From Liriodendron chinense (Eukaryota; Streptophyta; Magnoliopsida; Magnoliales; Magnoliaceae), in the NCBI GenBank assembly GCA_003013855.2, contig PVNU02002827.1:186001-250000 (forward strand): DNA of 64,000 bases, in the 5' to 3' direction. The notes beneath the pieces were generated by a model, which saw only the letters and a program-made list of their open reading frames with translations, was not told the DNA's origin and ran no database searches. Shown here in pieces: positions 12,501-22,991 of this stretch. How positions within the stretch are numbered: position 1 is the first letter of the stretch; the number at the start of each line of letters is the position of its first letter. A program made the translations under genes and the position numbers.

Positions 12501-15500
12501 GCCTTGTTCTGAATTTGCTATACAGCCCCTTCCACCCCTTCCTCCACCCATTACCCATAAAGAAGAAATTGAGGAGATCTTGGGTGAAGAGATCATTTTT
12601 ATGAGAGGCGGAGGTTTCTAAAGATACTTGGTCAAATGGAATAACAAGCCACCGTCAGAATCTACATGGTTGATAGGAAGTGGAGTTACAGAGCGTTAAT
12701 CCAGATCTACTAGAGCGCCACAAGAGTTTTAACTCGCCGGAGTCGAGTTCTTCTCAGACGAGGAGTATGATGAGGAACAAAAGCATTCAAGGTGTACCAA
12801 CGAAGAAAGCGCCAACCACAAGTACCATCCTTGTGAATAGGCGACTATTGAGGAGCATTGAAGACCTTACACATGTAGTCCGAGACATTTGAAAAGACCC
12901 CACCTTGGGAAGACATGTGTAAGTTGCTTTGAGGAGATGATCAGACCGTTGGATCGTGATGATGATGTGATCGGACCGTTGGTTCATTGTGGCGCACTTT
13001 CATCACACCATCATTGGAGCGCATTGGACATCTTAGATTTGAGTTAATTTTACGCATTTTTTACTTATTTGAGTTTTGGGTTAGTGTGGGTACGTTTTTT
13101 TCATGCAAATGTCTTTTTTTTGAAATTTTGTTAGTAGGGGTATTTTGGTAATTATGCTAATTCCGAATTTTATAAGGGTGTTGCCCTAAACCTTTTTGGT
13201 TAGTTGATTATTAATGAAAAGACAAACCTTTTTAGGTGGCTTCTCTCTTCTCTCTTTCTCATGATGTTTCATCTCTCTCCTTGATCTTTTTCTTCTGATT
13301 TCTTCTGGTGCCCCTCCAAATTCTTCCAGGTATTTTATCTCCTATTGTTATCCTTCTAAACTTCTGTTTTGCTATTCCCCACGATCTAGACCTTGAGAAT
13401 CGATCCAAACCCTAAACCCCCAAATTCTCAAATCCCTAATCCGAGAAACCTCCTGGTTCTTCGGACTAGTGATCATCATTGATCGATTGGGTAACGCCAT
13501 GCAAGATCGGGAGGTTCCATCCCTCGCCGGATCCAACCTAGGCACTAATTGAATCCCATACTCCATGGTTATGATGATGGCCCGTCTCATTGCATGTTTC
13601 CTTTCTGTTTTTCTTAGTTTATGATGATTAATGCTAGATTTCATTATTATTATTGTTTTTACTTCCACTGGATAATTGTGATCATGAACATGCATCATAT
13701 TTAGGGCTGTCCTGCATCACCGCCTCACTTGAGCCCGGTGTGAAAATGCCCCTGCATTACCTCCCCAAGTAGGACATGGAAAGAAGTTAATTGCAACATG
13801 AGTGCTCTTCCTTGTTATAAATAGTAGTGAATGCACAATTTGTTCATTTCTTTGGTAAAAGGGCAAACGAGTAGTTCTCTCTTTGCTCACCATGTGGTTG
13901 CGTAAAAATTTGTTCATTTCTTCTTATTTAAATTGATTGCTCACAATTCAATTTACTTGTGCATTGAAACACAACGAAAACGTTTTGAAACCAACTTCCC
14001 TAGTTATATGTGATTTTATTTCATTTGAGTTGTAGATGAGGGAATTGGAACTTTATTGTCTTTTTGTTGATTTCTGAATTCCTTACCAGGTGACACTAAG
14101 CTTGGCTGCAAAAGCTTTCACGACTTCCTTGCCACTGTGTAAAGAAACATTTTTCTCAGCAGGAATGGAGGATCATATAGTCCAGTGGTTTGTATATAAT
14201 GTTCTTCTTTATTCTCTCATCTTAAATGTATTATAGTATGTACGGGCCTGCCTTTGGTGAGAAATCTGCTCTTGTGACTGTGTTTAAATTTTTTGATAAT
14301 GCTGGTACTAGAAGAGGTAGAGCTGAGGAGGTCATGATGCAGGCCATGGGCGTTCTCGTGGTGTTGGTCGTGGTGTTGATAATGCTGTTGATTATTATTG
14401 GGTACTTCATGGTAGACCACCGCAAGGCCATTCTACTAATTCAACTACCATAGATAAAGACTTTCCGAGTACTGTTAGGGAAATGGCTCCATTGGCAAAG
14501 TCACCTGTAGTTCGACCAGCTGGGGATGGGCTGTTCTGCTAATTCAGCCACCATAGATAAATACTTTCCGAGTACCGTTAGGGAAATGGCTCCATTGGCA
14601 AAGTGGGATGTGGTCCATTTATATATATAAAAAAGTGAGTACAATGCTTTACTAAGGGATGCTACCCTGAATAAGACCTCTCCACCTAAAGAAATTCATA
14701 ACCTTAATTGAAGAAGATTGTCTAGCAAAATCTTCTCTCGAATCTCCCAAAGAAGGGCTGTGATTCTCAAGCTTCAAAGAAAACTTCAGCCACAAATCTC
14801 AAAAATCTTAAAAAATCTCCAGCCACAGGTCTCCCCCTCCCGAATCAAATCAGATTAGTGGGTAAAAAACACCCACGTCCCTCAAAACAAGATGAAATAT
14901 GTATAAACGAAGAAGAAAAAGAAGAGACAAAGAAGAGAGGAAAAAGAAATATGCTTTGAAGGATAAAGATCAAGAGAGGATGGAACAAAGAAAAAACCCT
15001 AAGTACAATCCCTAGGTTCTGATACTATGTAAAGTAGAAAAGCGTTGAAAGAAATGAAAAACCAAGACGTCCAACCCTATTGTATTTATAAGACAAAATT
15101 TGCAAATTACATAAAAATACCCCCAAGTAAAAGGGCAAAACTGAAAATAGGAAAAAAACCTAAGAAATAATGAAAAACTAATAGGCCTAGAGGCCCACAG
15201 CCCAAACTAGGGGTCCACAGCAGGCTCATATATACTATAACAAAATGGATATATAATATTTGTTTATTAAATTTGTCATTACATGATGGCATTAAAGAAT
15301 AGTTACATTACCGTTGTGTTGGCTGTTATGGAAAAGAAATGGGCATCCCTGTTACGCGATACAAGGGTCAATATGTCCATTATGAGAAAAGGGGAATATT
15401 GGCACCGTTATGGGCCCGATACAGTGGTTGTTTGCCAATACAACCATAAAGAGCCCATTTTGAAAGTTTTTATATTAAAAATTTCTCTTGTTTTTCCACT

Positions 15501-18500
15501 TCTTTACTTATTTCAACCTATGAAGGAAGCTTAGGAGTTAATTTTAACTAGATGGCCTATTTTGTGGATCAAAACACAAAATTTGAGTGGGATTCTATGA
15601 ACTAAAGCATAGTGGACCATTTTGGGAAATAACTGTAAAAGGGGTAAATCATTATTTTTTTAATTTTATTTTCGATCTTTTTTTTTTTGTTGTATTTATA
15701 TGTAACGGACCCTAAACCACAAAATCATGCTTGATTTCTGTTTTCTCAAGGCTTGTGGTCGACTTTCAGCATGTCAAGCTGACACAACCTGACAGAGAGC
15801 ATTCTTACTGAAGAATGGCACCATCAAATACATGTTGAAAATTAAAAAAGAATACATATTTGGGATCCTCATATTTTTTAGAATTTACCAATAAATGTTG
15901 AGATTTTTTTTCCTTCAAATGAATGGCTGTTACAGGGCTATATTGGCTGGTATGGCCCCAGTATCAGCCAATACAGCCCATATCGTATCGGCACAAGCTA
16001 GGCGATATGTCAGCCTGTATTGTATCGGTGCAAGCTAGCGATATGTCGGCCAATCCTTATGTAATACCTTGTTAAATGTTTAAGGGTATGATTGGATATA
16101 TACTGAATTGAATTGTTAAAATTTATTTCAATCAGTAGGGAATAGTGACATTGCAAGGACATTTCTGAGAATTCACAGTGGGGAAGTAGTTCTCGTGTTG
16201 CAGCTTCATTCCTTTCAAGTCCAGCTTGTAAGTACGAAAATTGCTATTTAGGAGCCTATTCCCTACGTATAAATACTATATGTAAGGGAATTCAGATTGG
16301 GTACTTTAACTTTATGGAACTAATTATTGTCATTCAATTCAATTGAGCATCCAAATGCACAGCCTAAATGACCAATTTTGGCCAGCGTCCCCCAGTTTCA
16401 TTGCCGTAACCAGTTAGCTGTAAACATCTTCTATCTTTATTATATAACGGTAGTTTTTATTTTTCAAGCTGGCCAGTTTACTGGGAATGTCCATAATGAG
16501 CTTTGCTAATATCCAGTATATATCTGTAATGAGTTGTTAGCATCCTATTTGTTCATGCATGTTAAAACTTAATACTGGTTGGGTTTCTCTGTCTGTCTCA
16601 CACCATCAGATTTTAATTAGCAGGTGAGAACAGATGATGAAGTAGAATGTCCGCATGGTGGTGAATTATGTGACTTGGATAGTGATCTTTGCCAAAGACC
16701 TATATATAGGGTGTTGGACGTGTTGACATATGACACTGTATACACCAACTTTCATCCACATTAAAATATTAAAAATGGTTCATGGCTGGATAGTAAAGCC
16801 ACAATAAAGCAAAAACACAGAAAACTGCCTAGAAATTAGCAAAACAGTAAAAAAAAAGTAACACTCCTTTCTGGGCAACATGGTTGAATCTTATGAAGAA
16901 TCTGTTCCCCTGCCATTTAGAGAAGGAATAATGCTGATGCAGTATTTGGTGAGGAAGTAGCCCATTGTCAAAGTTAAAGAAGATGATCTGGAACATTGTT
17001 GTCAACCATCCATGTTAGGAAGGAGTTTTAGGTCTATAGGTGCCAAAATTTTAGTTGAAACTGGCAGAAGGTAACCCAAGTTGGTGATAGGAAACAAAAG
17101 GTTGTGGAAAGATGTAAAGAGCTCTGGTTGGTTCTTCCTTTATTTTGGTTCTTACCTTTCAAAAAAGAAAGGAAAAAACTTTGGTTTGTTCTCACAAACT
17201 CAACGTTGATGAGAGTTTGAGCTGTGATCTATGACTTCTAAGTACAAGATGAAATTTGATGGAAGCTTTGCGAGTAAATGGTTCAAAATATTGTCCAATA
17301 CAACTCGGTATCACACTATCACCTGAGTCGAATTGGTGTATGGAGGGAAGGAGGGAGCCACCAAGGGGGAATGTAGGATTGTTTGATTGGTGTCATTTTC
17401 AGGCTATGCTCTATCAACCGTTGGATGATTTAGATTAACATATGAGAATCTAGGTGGACAGTTGATGGATTGCCCCTGTTAAATAAATGCTCCAGTCAAC
17501 CCACTCCATAGTTGATGCATTGCCTCATGGATTGCCCTTGTTAAATAAACACTCCAACCGCAACACTCCCATGGCTGAGGTTATTATAGTATTCTCAAGC
17601 CCTGAGTTCCTAGAAGGGGGATACATTTTGTTGATCCAAGTCTGTTAATCTGAACCATGTCCGAAAAATGTCTCTGGTTGAACAATCATAATCCTTTTAC
17701 GGCTAGGATCTTCCAATATGGGAAGATGTTGGTGTGTGTTCTATGCACTGGAGGGATGGACTGGTTCACAGAATGGTGGGCTGGTTCCCGTGCAGGAACC
17801 TAAAAGCCCCAAATAGGTGCATGGTCTATCCACTAGGGAGATGCTTATAGGGGAAAGTTTCCGTATATATACACGCATATTTCATTATCGTTGTAATTTA
17901 GTTTATGGAGAAATGCTCCAGTGCTCTTAGAGCAATGTGAGTTATGGTGCCCCTAGTTGTATTGGGACACTTAGTCCTGTCCATTGATCTAGATTGTTCA
18001 TCATGCCTAACACATATTTCATGGGCTATCATGAAAACATCAAAATGATCTGACCAATTTTAACCATTTGATCAATGGCCTTAAACATGACAATCAAGAT
18101 CATTTACCCAAAAATAGGTCCAATCAACATGTTGATACATCTATTTTCTAGGGGCCATCTTGGATTGCTTATGACTCTGAAGGATCACTTGTTAGGCAAT
18201 CATAATCATTCCATCCATGGCTTTGAAAAAGGATGGCTATAGAAAATAAGGCCAAGTTAAGGATGGATTAGATCATCTGATCAGTGTGATTTATGCATGG
18301 TAGCCAAGAAATGCGTTCATACTTAATGGACAGTTCAAATTGATCGATTGGACTGTCCAAGTGAACTGATACAAGTAGGAGCACTATAACTTATAGTGCT
18401 GAGAGCACAGAGCCATATCTCTAGTTTATGCATAATGCTTATTTTTATTTACATGTAAAATACAGCTGTAAGTTTATGCATAATGTTCTTTTAGTATATA

Positions 18501-19688
18501 ACTATAATTAGTTATTTACTTCCATACAAATGTAGCTTAAGAACATCAAGTGGATCTGTCTGATGGTTTTCCTTCATCTATCTCATGAAATCATGTGGTG
18601 CATTCTTAACCGAAAAGCTTGGTGATTTGTTTTTTATGTCCTGTTGCAGTTATCAGGAGCTAATGAAAGAAAGTTCAAGGATGCCGCTCTTTGATTTGAA
18701 GAAGCTTAACGCATCGCTCCCTCCTCCTTCAGTGCCAAAAGATTTTCTGGAAATACTCGTAATGGGAGCAAGTGATGACTTTATAGTGGTTAGTATTGAT
18801 TTCTTGTGTAAAGTCATACTCAAGAGTTTGCCAAATCATTATTTCTCTGTCTGAGATGTCTCAACAAACTAAGTTAATAATCTAGGAGTTCAGGATAAGA
18901 AAGTATATAGAGGAATCTAGTCTCACAGACACCCTTCTTCTTTTGATAGGCTACAGGCACTCTTCTATTCCCACACTTACCCGTATGCATTCATGCTAAC
19001 ATGTGTGAGATGCAAGCCGCTCATCATGAGGGTCCCACCCTGTAGATGCCATCACCAAAAAATAGGCTGGTCTGTAGTGTGTAGAGTAATGCCTGTGAGA
19101 AGCACCTGATGGGAATGCATGGCAAATGAGTACGACATTCATACCACTTATCTGTTGTTCTCTTTATGGAGGAGCCATAGCCTACAATCATGGCCAGGTG
19201 ATCCCAACTATTCGATTGGGGGGACTTTTGAGTGAAAGATAGATGGCCCAACAAAAAAGTCAACCAACATATCTCAATCAATGACAAAAGTCTTCATTTG
19301 AGCAGTTAGGATTGTCTAAGTGGTGTGGCTTTTGGTTGTGACCCACCCATAATGCAACCTGCCAGATGAATGGTACGGATGTTGTACATGTGCCACATGT
19401 ACCCATGTGTACCCATGTAGGGTGTGTGATACCAGCTACCCTTTTGTATATACTATTGTACTGAATGCAAGCATACATGGGCTGTCATGCCATGGAATTT
19501 GGCATAATTGAAATTTTACAATATTGTAGGATATGGAAGGCCTCAACGAAACGGCCCGGTTTTATGGGGTGCCACTGGTCTGCGAGGAAGGGGTTGCCCA
19601 TGATATGATGCTCGATATGTCATGGGAGAAAGGAGCTTTTGTAATCTTATCGTGGCTAAACAAGTTAAATAAACAAGCTATGCAATGA
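3581..19688 (+). CDS. Alpha/beta-hydrolase superfamily protein (seven 3' exons; 5' exons outside the window)
   Basis: Exons are 3581-3625, 3752-3899, 4847-4916, 4996-5044, 14090-14187, 18650-18788 and 19530-19688. All junctions are GT..AG and phases agree throughout, giving 235 residues and a TGA stop. The fold's catalytic triad is visible: nucleophile elbow GHSFGG (Ser39 of the partial protein), acid in GASDDFIV (Asp179 or Asp180) and His207 in GVAHDMML. The segment VLVCSVPPSGNSGLVWRY resembles plant hydrolases annotated only at superfamily level. The substrate is unknown; a soluble esterase or lipase-like role is only inferred from the family. The missing N-terminal part should carry the oxyanion-hole HG motif. 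Two introns are very large (9,045 and 4,462 bp) and full of transposons, but the exons show no damage, so I read the gene as functional. Confidence 0.92.
5762..7750 (+). mobile_element. Probable long solo LTR in a hydrolase intron
   Basis: About 2 kb without coding capacity starts TGTTAGTGCAC and ends GCCTCAACA, a TGTT..AACA terminal pair. A TATA-like CTTTATAAATGGG lies near 6,370. The tail AATCACCCCCTCTCTAGGAC is of the kind seen near the ends of large plant LTRs. The U3-like part (6,100-6,330) is dense in GACCGGTC and GACTGGTC words. No clean 5-bp target duplication and no coding part were found, so the limits are tentative. Confidence 0.45.
8150..8323 (+). mobile_element. Full-length tRNA-derived SINE
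   Basis: A 174-bp element carries RNA polymerase III promoter boxes: an A-box-like TGGCTCAAGTGGTAGACTG and a B-box-like GGTATCGATTCCC. A GT-rich 3' part and an A-rich tail follow. Target duplications TTGTTTAAAGTCACA (8,135-8,149) and TTGTTTAAAGTTACA (8,324-8,338) flank it with one mismatch in 15. It lies in the large hydrolase intron. Confidence 0.87.
8349..8458. mobile_element. Small MITE with AGGGTGTNTTTG inverted ends
   Basis: A 110-bp element whose left end, AGGGTGTATTTGCAATGGC, is mirrored on the right as a sequence ending CAAACACACCCT. The inverted repeats continue into ACCAAATNTCATNAAATT. It sits 10 bp after the SINE target site. No coding capacity is present. Confidence 0.6.
10455..10626 (+). 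repeat. Tandem GAAAGTTTCC-rich repeats in the gypsy leader
   Basis: About three degenerate copies of a roughly 60-bp unit alternate TTTAGAAAGTTTCCAATTTT with TTTCCTAATTTGGA words between the primer-binding site and the first ORF. Each GAAA.TTTC word is a small palindrome. Such leader repeats could affect transcription or packaging, but nothing in the sequence proves a role. Confidence 0.6.
10728..12431 (+). CDS. 567-residue gag-pol fusion ORF of the gypsy element, reverse transcriptase decayed
   Basis: Residues about 25-115 are a retrotransposon gag domain (FNGHMDPQTFLDWLEDLDYF, then KLEGQAKSFW, then EKYLPISY). An acidic linker follows. Residues about 285-450 retain traces of a gypsy reverse transcriptase (LALSSFPPYQVNPAENIEMQ, then YLGDILDIMADAK). 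The expected YxDD is replaced by YLKI, and protease, RNase H and the integrase core are missing. The last 60 residues are an integrase C-terminal segment (GDYVMVRIRPERF, then SAGPFKILQKI). The frame stays open for 1.7 kb despite the dead polymerase. It may still give a Gag-like product, but the element must depend on another for transposition. The start codon is the first in-frame ATG; an earlier part of gag could be lost. Confidence 0.75.
   Translation: MEYRRLRSSGPLSVVVWPSRPNGKPNSDELAYFNGHMDPQTFLDWLEDLDYFFDWYDMSNYRRVRFVKWKLEGQAKSFWTDLERRLEKVGRVPISQWDEMKERLKEKYLPISYRQKPLVQKRVASPSRPNTEPIWSPPCKVVQPIIKEISAYEQFECLTPIIFPWKRDNTLVNGQLEESNQVVYEVEEYMPNVSSEEEIEASLIIVEDDEVCASDEKVEEIETAPLPDVMCDLSDAKSQSKSLTIIHTNKFEKETSEDMMVDTHMTCDIPPDDLWDKFSPIWDIQHTIDLVPRLALSSFPPYQVNPAENIEMQCQFDKLLGKEFNKESLSWSFVLCAMPALFTSKNNGIWHTCGHILTAHKASIKRQAIMRRIHVMVDIMTIVLIPYLGDILDIMADAKICLRLGITSVCSQVLEYLKIILVYNTYNEKLCVIHGKCPFVLVFQILGHRIVYSKFVDFSECPLVSPMSVIQRSSESANAFARHIHDLHTHIRQRINKSNDDSKISADSHRKLQEFQKGDYVMVRIRPERFSQGSAKKLQTRSAGPFKILQKIRSSVYRIDLPSEMGH
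12424..12707 (+). pseudogene. Integrase tail and chromodomain of the gypsy element, frameshifted
   Basis: After the stop of the long ORF, a shift of one base continues INPTFNVEDLVRSHHS. Near 12,560 comes a chromodomain-like segment, KEEIEEILGEEI. An in-frame TAA at 12,619-12,621 then precedes RYLVKWNNKPPSESTW. The integrase tail plus chromodomain identifies the element as a chromovirus-type gypsy derivative. The shift and the stop mean this part cannot be joined to the ORF upstream. Confidence 0.75.
14230..14607 (+). pseudogene. Copia gag fragment with a short tandem duplication
   Basis: One + frame reads GGHDAGHGRSRGVGRG followed by YYWVLHGRPPQG. The latter resembles the zinc-knuckle-proximal LHGRPPG segment of copia Gag. 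The following 75 bp (from about 14,434) are repeated from about 14,531 with few changes (TTTCCGAGTACTGTTAGGG versus TTTCCGAGTACCGTTAGGG). The fragment lies just after hydrolase exon 5 and is intronic. Confidence 0.55.
15028..15242 (-). mobile_element. Copia-type LTR with adjacent primer-binding site
   Basis: On the minus strand this reads TGTTATAGTATATATGAGCC to CTACTTTACA, 215 bp, with TCTTATAAATACAA as a TATA-like element. Immediately after it, on the minus strand, comes TAGTATCAGAACC, an initiator-Met primer-binding site. About 390 bp of non-coding internal sequence (14,640-15,027) follow. The partner LTR was not found, so this is a 5' LTR fragment of a truncated element. Confidence 0.65.
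15296..16071. repeat. GTAACGG/ATACGG-rich repeat, decayed CAAGG-TIR relative
   Basis: The stretch shares the TTACCGTT, GTTATGGGC and CCGATACAG words of copies A, B and D. It ends GTAATACCTTG at 16,071, the family's right end. Two copies of a short unit (TATCGGCACAAGCTAGGCGA and TATCGGTGCAAGCTAGCGA) lie near 15,990-16,045. No matching left end was found, so it is truncated or composite. Confidence 0.5.
16072..17907. other. Hydrolase intron 5, unassigned part
   Basis: No coding exon, RNA gene or complete mobile element was recognised. A roughly 60-bp phrase around GGATTGCCC.TGTTAAATAAA occurs twice near 17,470 and 17,530. The rest is AT-rich intronic DNA. Confidence 0.5.
17908..18421. mobile_element. 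MULE-type MITE, copy 1, with perfect 9-bp target duplication
   Basis: A 514-bp non-coding element starts GAGAAATGCTCCAGTGCTC and ends GAGCACAGAGCCATATCTC, an inverted pair. TAGTTTATG flanks it on both sides (17,899-17,907 and 18,422-18,430). A 9-bp duplication is the hallmark of Mutator-like elements. Relatives are at 25,560-25,949 and 25,979-26,466. Confidence 0.82.
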
Positions 19689-21841
19689 TTCTTTCAAGGT
19701 ATTTGTTTCTCTATTTGGGCAAAGTTCCCTTTTCTGGTTAATCCCGTGGCCTTTCTTGTGTATGTGGAATATGCAATCTTGGTGGTTCTTGAAATGCATC
19801 ACTATTGTGATGATGTGATATGCTTTATTCTTCTGTATTAGCATGTCTTTTTAAAGGATTGTTTCTTGTTTGGTGCACCATTTGAAACTGTAAACTAAGA
19901 CAAAGTTGAATTTGTGTTGCGGTCGAGTGAGCACAATTTCAAGGTAGATGAAGATCCAACCGATGTTTTGGACCTGTGAAGTTACTGAATGTTTTGGACC
20001 TGTGAAGTTACTGACTCTAAAATCAGAAATTTCCTTACGTGAATTAGGTATTATACACAAGAGGATAGTTTGACTAATTAAGACAAAATCATTGTGATGG
20101 CCGTGGGTAGCGTGATAGGTGTGCTAAGGTGCAATGTGAATCCTATCTGTGTTCATGTATTGGTGGGTTCCCTGCCATATTTTTCAGTCAATTCTCAAGT
20201 GTGACTTTTCATGTGTGTGGGTGCTTCCTTAGTTTTACTGGCCCAACTTTGCTTGCTTGCTCTTTTGGGTGTCCATGTTTGGATTGTTGGTCAATAATGG
20301 GGGGACCATGTTGGCATGGGAGCAATATCAATGTTGGCATGTTTTAAGACTTAGATGAGTCTGATTTGACTTGTCTGAGTTGACTCAGACTCGGCTGGAG
20401 CCAATCTGGTATGATACCACGAGCCAGCCCTGCTCATGTGAGTCAGGCCAATTCAGTCCGATTTGGGTGAGTCCTGACTTGACTTGAGATTGAATGAGTT
20501 GGCCTGGGTTGCCGGGTCTTTTAACCATGAATGTGAACTTTACCATGGCAGGTTCCAAGAGCCCACGTACAAGAGGAAGGTTGATTTCTAGTGGGAAGCT
20601 GATCATAGAGCTTTCGCTAATCTAGCGTTTAAAAGCCTACCTGAAAATTTGCTTAGAGAAAAGCTAAGATGATGATAATACACCAAATGTTTGTTGTGAT
20701 ATGCACCTGTTTGGTTGTGTTGGATTGCGGTAATACTTAGGTCCATATCCAACTGAGCAGGTTGTTACTTGAAGTCAGGGATAGTCTTCACTTCATTATT
20801 ATTATTATTATTTTGAAGAGATGGCCCCACTCGTCAAACATATGATCAGGGTTAGTAGCATGTGCTACACTTGTGTTTATATGCTATGCACTGGATGTGC
20901 TTTCCACATCTTTAGCAGAGTGTATATACTCTGCAGTTTCACATGTAAAAGATGGTTCACATGTTTTGAAATTTTTACAGTCAAATCTCTTCTTGAAAAA
21001 CTCAACTCACCTGAACATTGTTTTCCATATGCAGAAATATCTGGTACTTGACTCTACTACAGCCTGAGTTTTGCCCACTCTGCGCCATTCGAGCCGCTCA
21101 CCTTTAATGATCAGAACCAGCCATGTGGTGGGTCCTACCATGGATGGGCCACCAAGCCAAAATCACCCAACTGGATGATCCCAACCCCCCACAAATGCTT
21201 TTTTTTTTTTGCTGCTTCTACCACATGTTTGCATGTGGCCTCGGTTTCTAATTGGGTTCTGCTAGCCTTATGATTTTGCATGGTGCGTCAATGGTGTTGC
21301 CTGCAGGATGGACAGTTCCAGGGCCTTCTTTCTAGTACCAACCATCAAATATTCTTGTTCTCTTGTTTCCAACAAATGATTGTAACACAAGTTAGCTGCA
21401 GATGACAGTCTCGAAGAAGAGAAGTTCTAGAAAGAACACAAGTTCCCCGCCCATGAATTTAACAGGTAAACTGTGCTCCATCTTTCAAATATATTTTTTC
21501 TTCTTTGGTGAAACCACGTATCAGGATGGAAAAAAAAAGAAGAAGAAGAAAAAGAAAAGCAGTACCAAATGGTTGGTACTATACTGCTGGGCCCGCCCAC
21601 TTGATACCCTCTATTTTCTTGTGGACCACGATGGGCAGCGCCATTCTGGGGGCTACTACTTTTTCTCTATGATGAACCTGTCTCCATCTCATTCTTCTTA
21701 CATAATATACCTCCATTTTTTTTTTCTTTCCATTTTGTATCATCAATTTCCAAGTATATCTCAATATGTCGATCCTATTTTTGGAATTCAGGAAGAGAAT
21801 CAATCATCTATGGGCAAGGTACACCAACTTGCGATACCTTA
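19689..21841. other. 3' flank of the hydrolase gene, no gene seen
   Basis: The first part should hold the hydrolase 3' UTR; no canonical AATAAA was singled out. Around 20,350-20,540 there is a GAGTTGACTCAGACTCGG-type degenerate repeat like those at 3.3, 21.9, 22.3 and 53.1 kb. Short ORFs here have no recognisable family and look like chance. Confidence 0.5.
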
Positions 21842-22450
21842 CTAGGTTAAAAGGACCTGGCAACTTGGACCAACTCGTCCGTTCTCGAGGCAAGTTGGGG
21901 CTTACCCGAGCTTGGTTGTGGGTCACTCATCTGGGTGACGTACGGTGTCGAATTGGTCGGGTCCCGACAAAGTCCGAGTTGATTCTGATGAGTTGCATGG
22001 GACTGTCTTAAAACCATGTACAGTACCATCTTTCCCGCTAACATGCCACTTGTATAGGCCATCGGTGCCATGAAAAAGGTAGGCCCACCATGAAGACCAC
22101 CTGGCTCAAAAATCAGGTCAGTCTGCCCAGTGGATCAAACTGTTTGAAACAATAGGCAACTGCAATGGACGACCACAGGTGTTGCCCACCCACTGTGGAT
22201 CAGCTTGATTTTCGAGAAGGCACTACCATTTATGGTTAAAAGACTCAACTCAGATCGACTCAACCAGTCTCGAGTCGAGTTGGGGGTGACTTCTGGTGTT
22301 GAACTGGTTGGGTACGACCGAGTCCGAGTTGACTTGGACAAGTCATATGGCAGTACCATACCATCTTCCCTGCCAACATGCCACTTTGGTAGGACTTCAT
22401 TACCGTGAAAAAGGTCAGCCCACCATGAAGATCACCTGGCACATATCAGG
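21842..22450. repeat. Two diverged copies of a roughly 360-bp repeat
   Basis: The blocks around 21,860-22,105 and 22,235-22,445 share order and wording. Both have a GACTCG/TTGACTCG-type part, CAGTACCATC near 22,020 and 22,365, CCAACATGCCACTT or CTAACATGCCACTT, and GGCCCACCATGAAGA or AGCCCACCATGAAGA. No coding content is seen. The arrangement suggests an old tandem duplication of one repeat. Confidence 0.55.
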
Positions 22451-22706
22451 CCAGGCCACTCATAAAGATGGACTAAACTGTTCGAACCAATGGATGACCG
22501 CAGGTGAGGACCACTCAGTGAGTGGATCAGCATGATTTTTGAAAAGGGCAATCATCATGAGGGTGTCTATCATTTTCATGGTACTGATTTTCTAAACAAA
22601 TGCTGTGCCAGTGTGAAAGATGGTAGGGTACCATTGCCTGCAGGTGATCGGTTCTCATTTGGAAAAAAATTTAAATTACTATTTTCCTAAAAGATTGAAA
22701 GTAAAA

Positions 22707-22790
22707 CAAGGCACTCCATGATGTAACGGTGTTTATAATGGCCACCGCCTTTACCGTTATGTTACGGGTATGGGCCACAATGGCAGTTAT

Positions 22791-22867
<77 letters not shown>

Positions 22868-22991
22868 ATGTTTCGGCCCCATAACAGACCATTAGGGGCC
22901 ATTTTTTCCATAATGGCTGTTATGGCCTGTAACGTGTAATGATTACCACCCTTACATTACACAACAGCTGTAGCCATTTTGGAATACCTTG
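22707..22991. repeat. CAAGG-TIR element, copy D, with a (TA)35 core
   Basis: The element starts CAAGGCACTCCATGATGTAA and ends TTTTGGAATACCTTG. The arms contain GTAACGG and GTTATGGCC words. The centre (22,795-22,864) is an uninterrupted TA dinucleotide run of 35 units, which would fold into a hairpin. Confidence 0.68.

Larger units (their letters stand above)
9423..13719 (+). mobile_element. Young internally deleted Ty3/gypsy element with two full LTRs
   Basis: LTRs are 9,423-10,375 and 12,768-13,719 (953 and 952 bp). Both start TGATG and end TGCATCA, and by eye they differ at only a few percent of sites, mostly transitions. The 5' LTR is followed by AAATTTAGTATCAGAG, an initiator-Met primer-binding site. 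The flanks CCGCCC and CCGCC are a target duplication with one extra base. The internal 2.4 kb holds a 567-residue ORF and a broken chromodomain. The element cuts the right LTR of an older TRIM. A related solo LTR lies at 50,436-51,358. Confidence 0.9.
8853..13759 (-). mobile_element. TRIM-like miniature LTR element, split by a gypsy insertion
   Basis: Two related LTR copies start TGATGTAGGACAAC (8,853-9,120) and TGATGCAGGACAAC (9,174-9,422, continued at about 13,725-13,759 beyond a nested element). Between them are only about 53 bp. These include, on the minus strand, AATTGGTATCAGAG at 9,160-9,173, a primer-binding site complementary to initiator tRNA-Met. CCTCC flanks both ends (8,848-8,852 and 13,760-13,764). 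No protein is coded. The LTR end is inferred from the alignment of the two copies and lacks the canonical CA, so the outer limit may be off by a few bases. Confidence 0.68.

Noticed and set aside
21402..21845. A 147-codon + strand ORF
   Set aside because: It includes a poly-Lys run from an AAG/AAA simple repeat and has no domain, upstream promoter or splice context.
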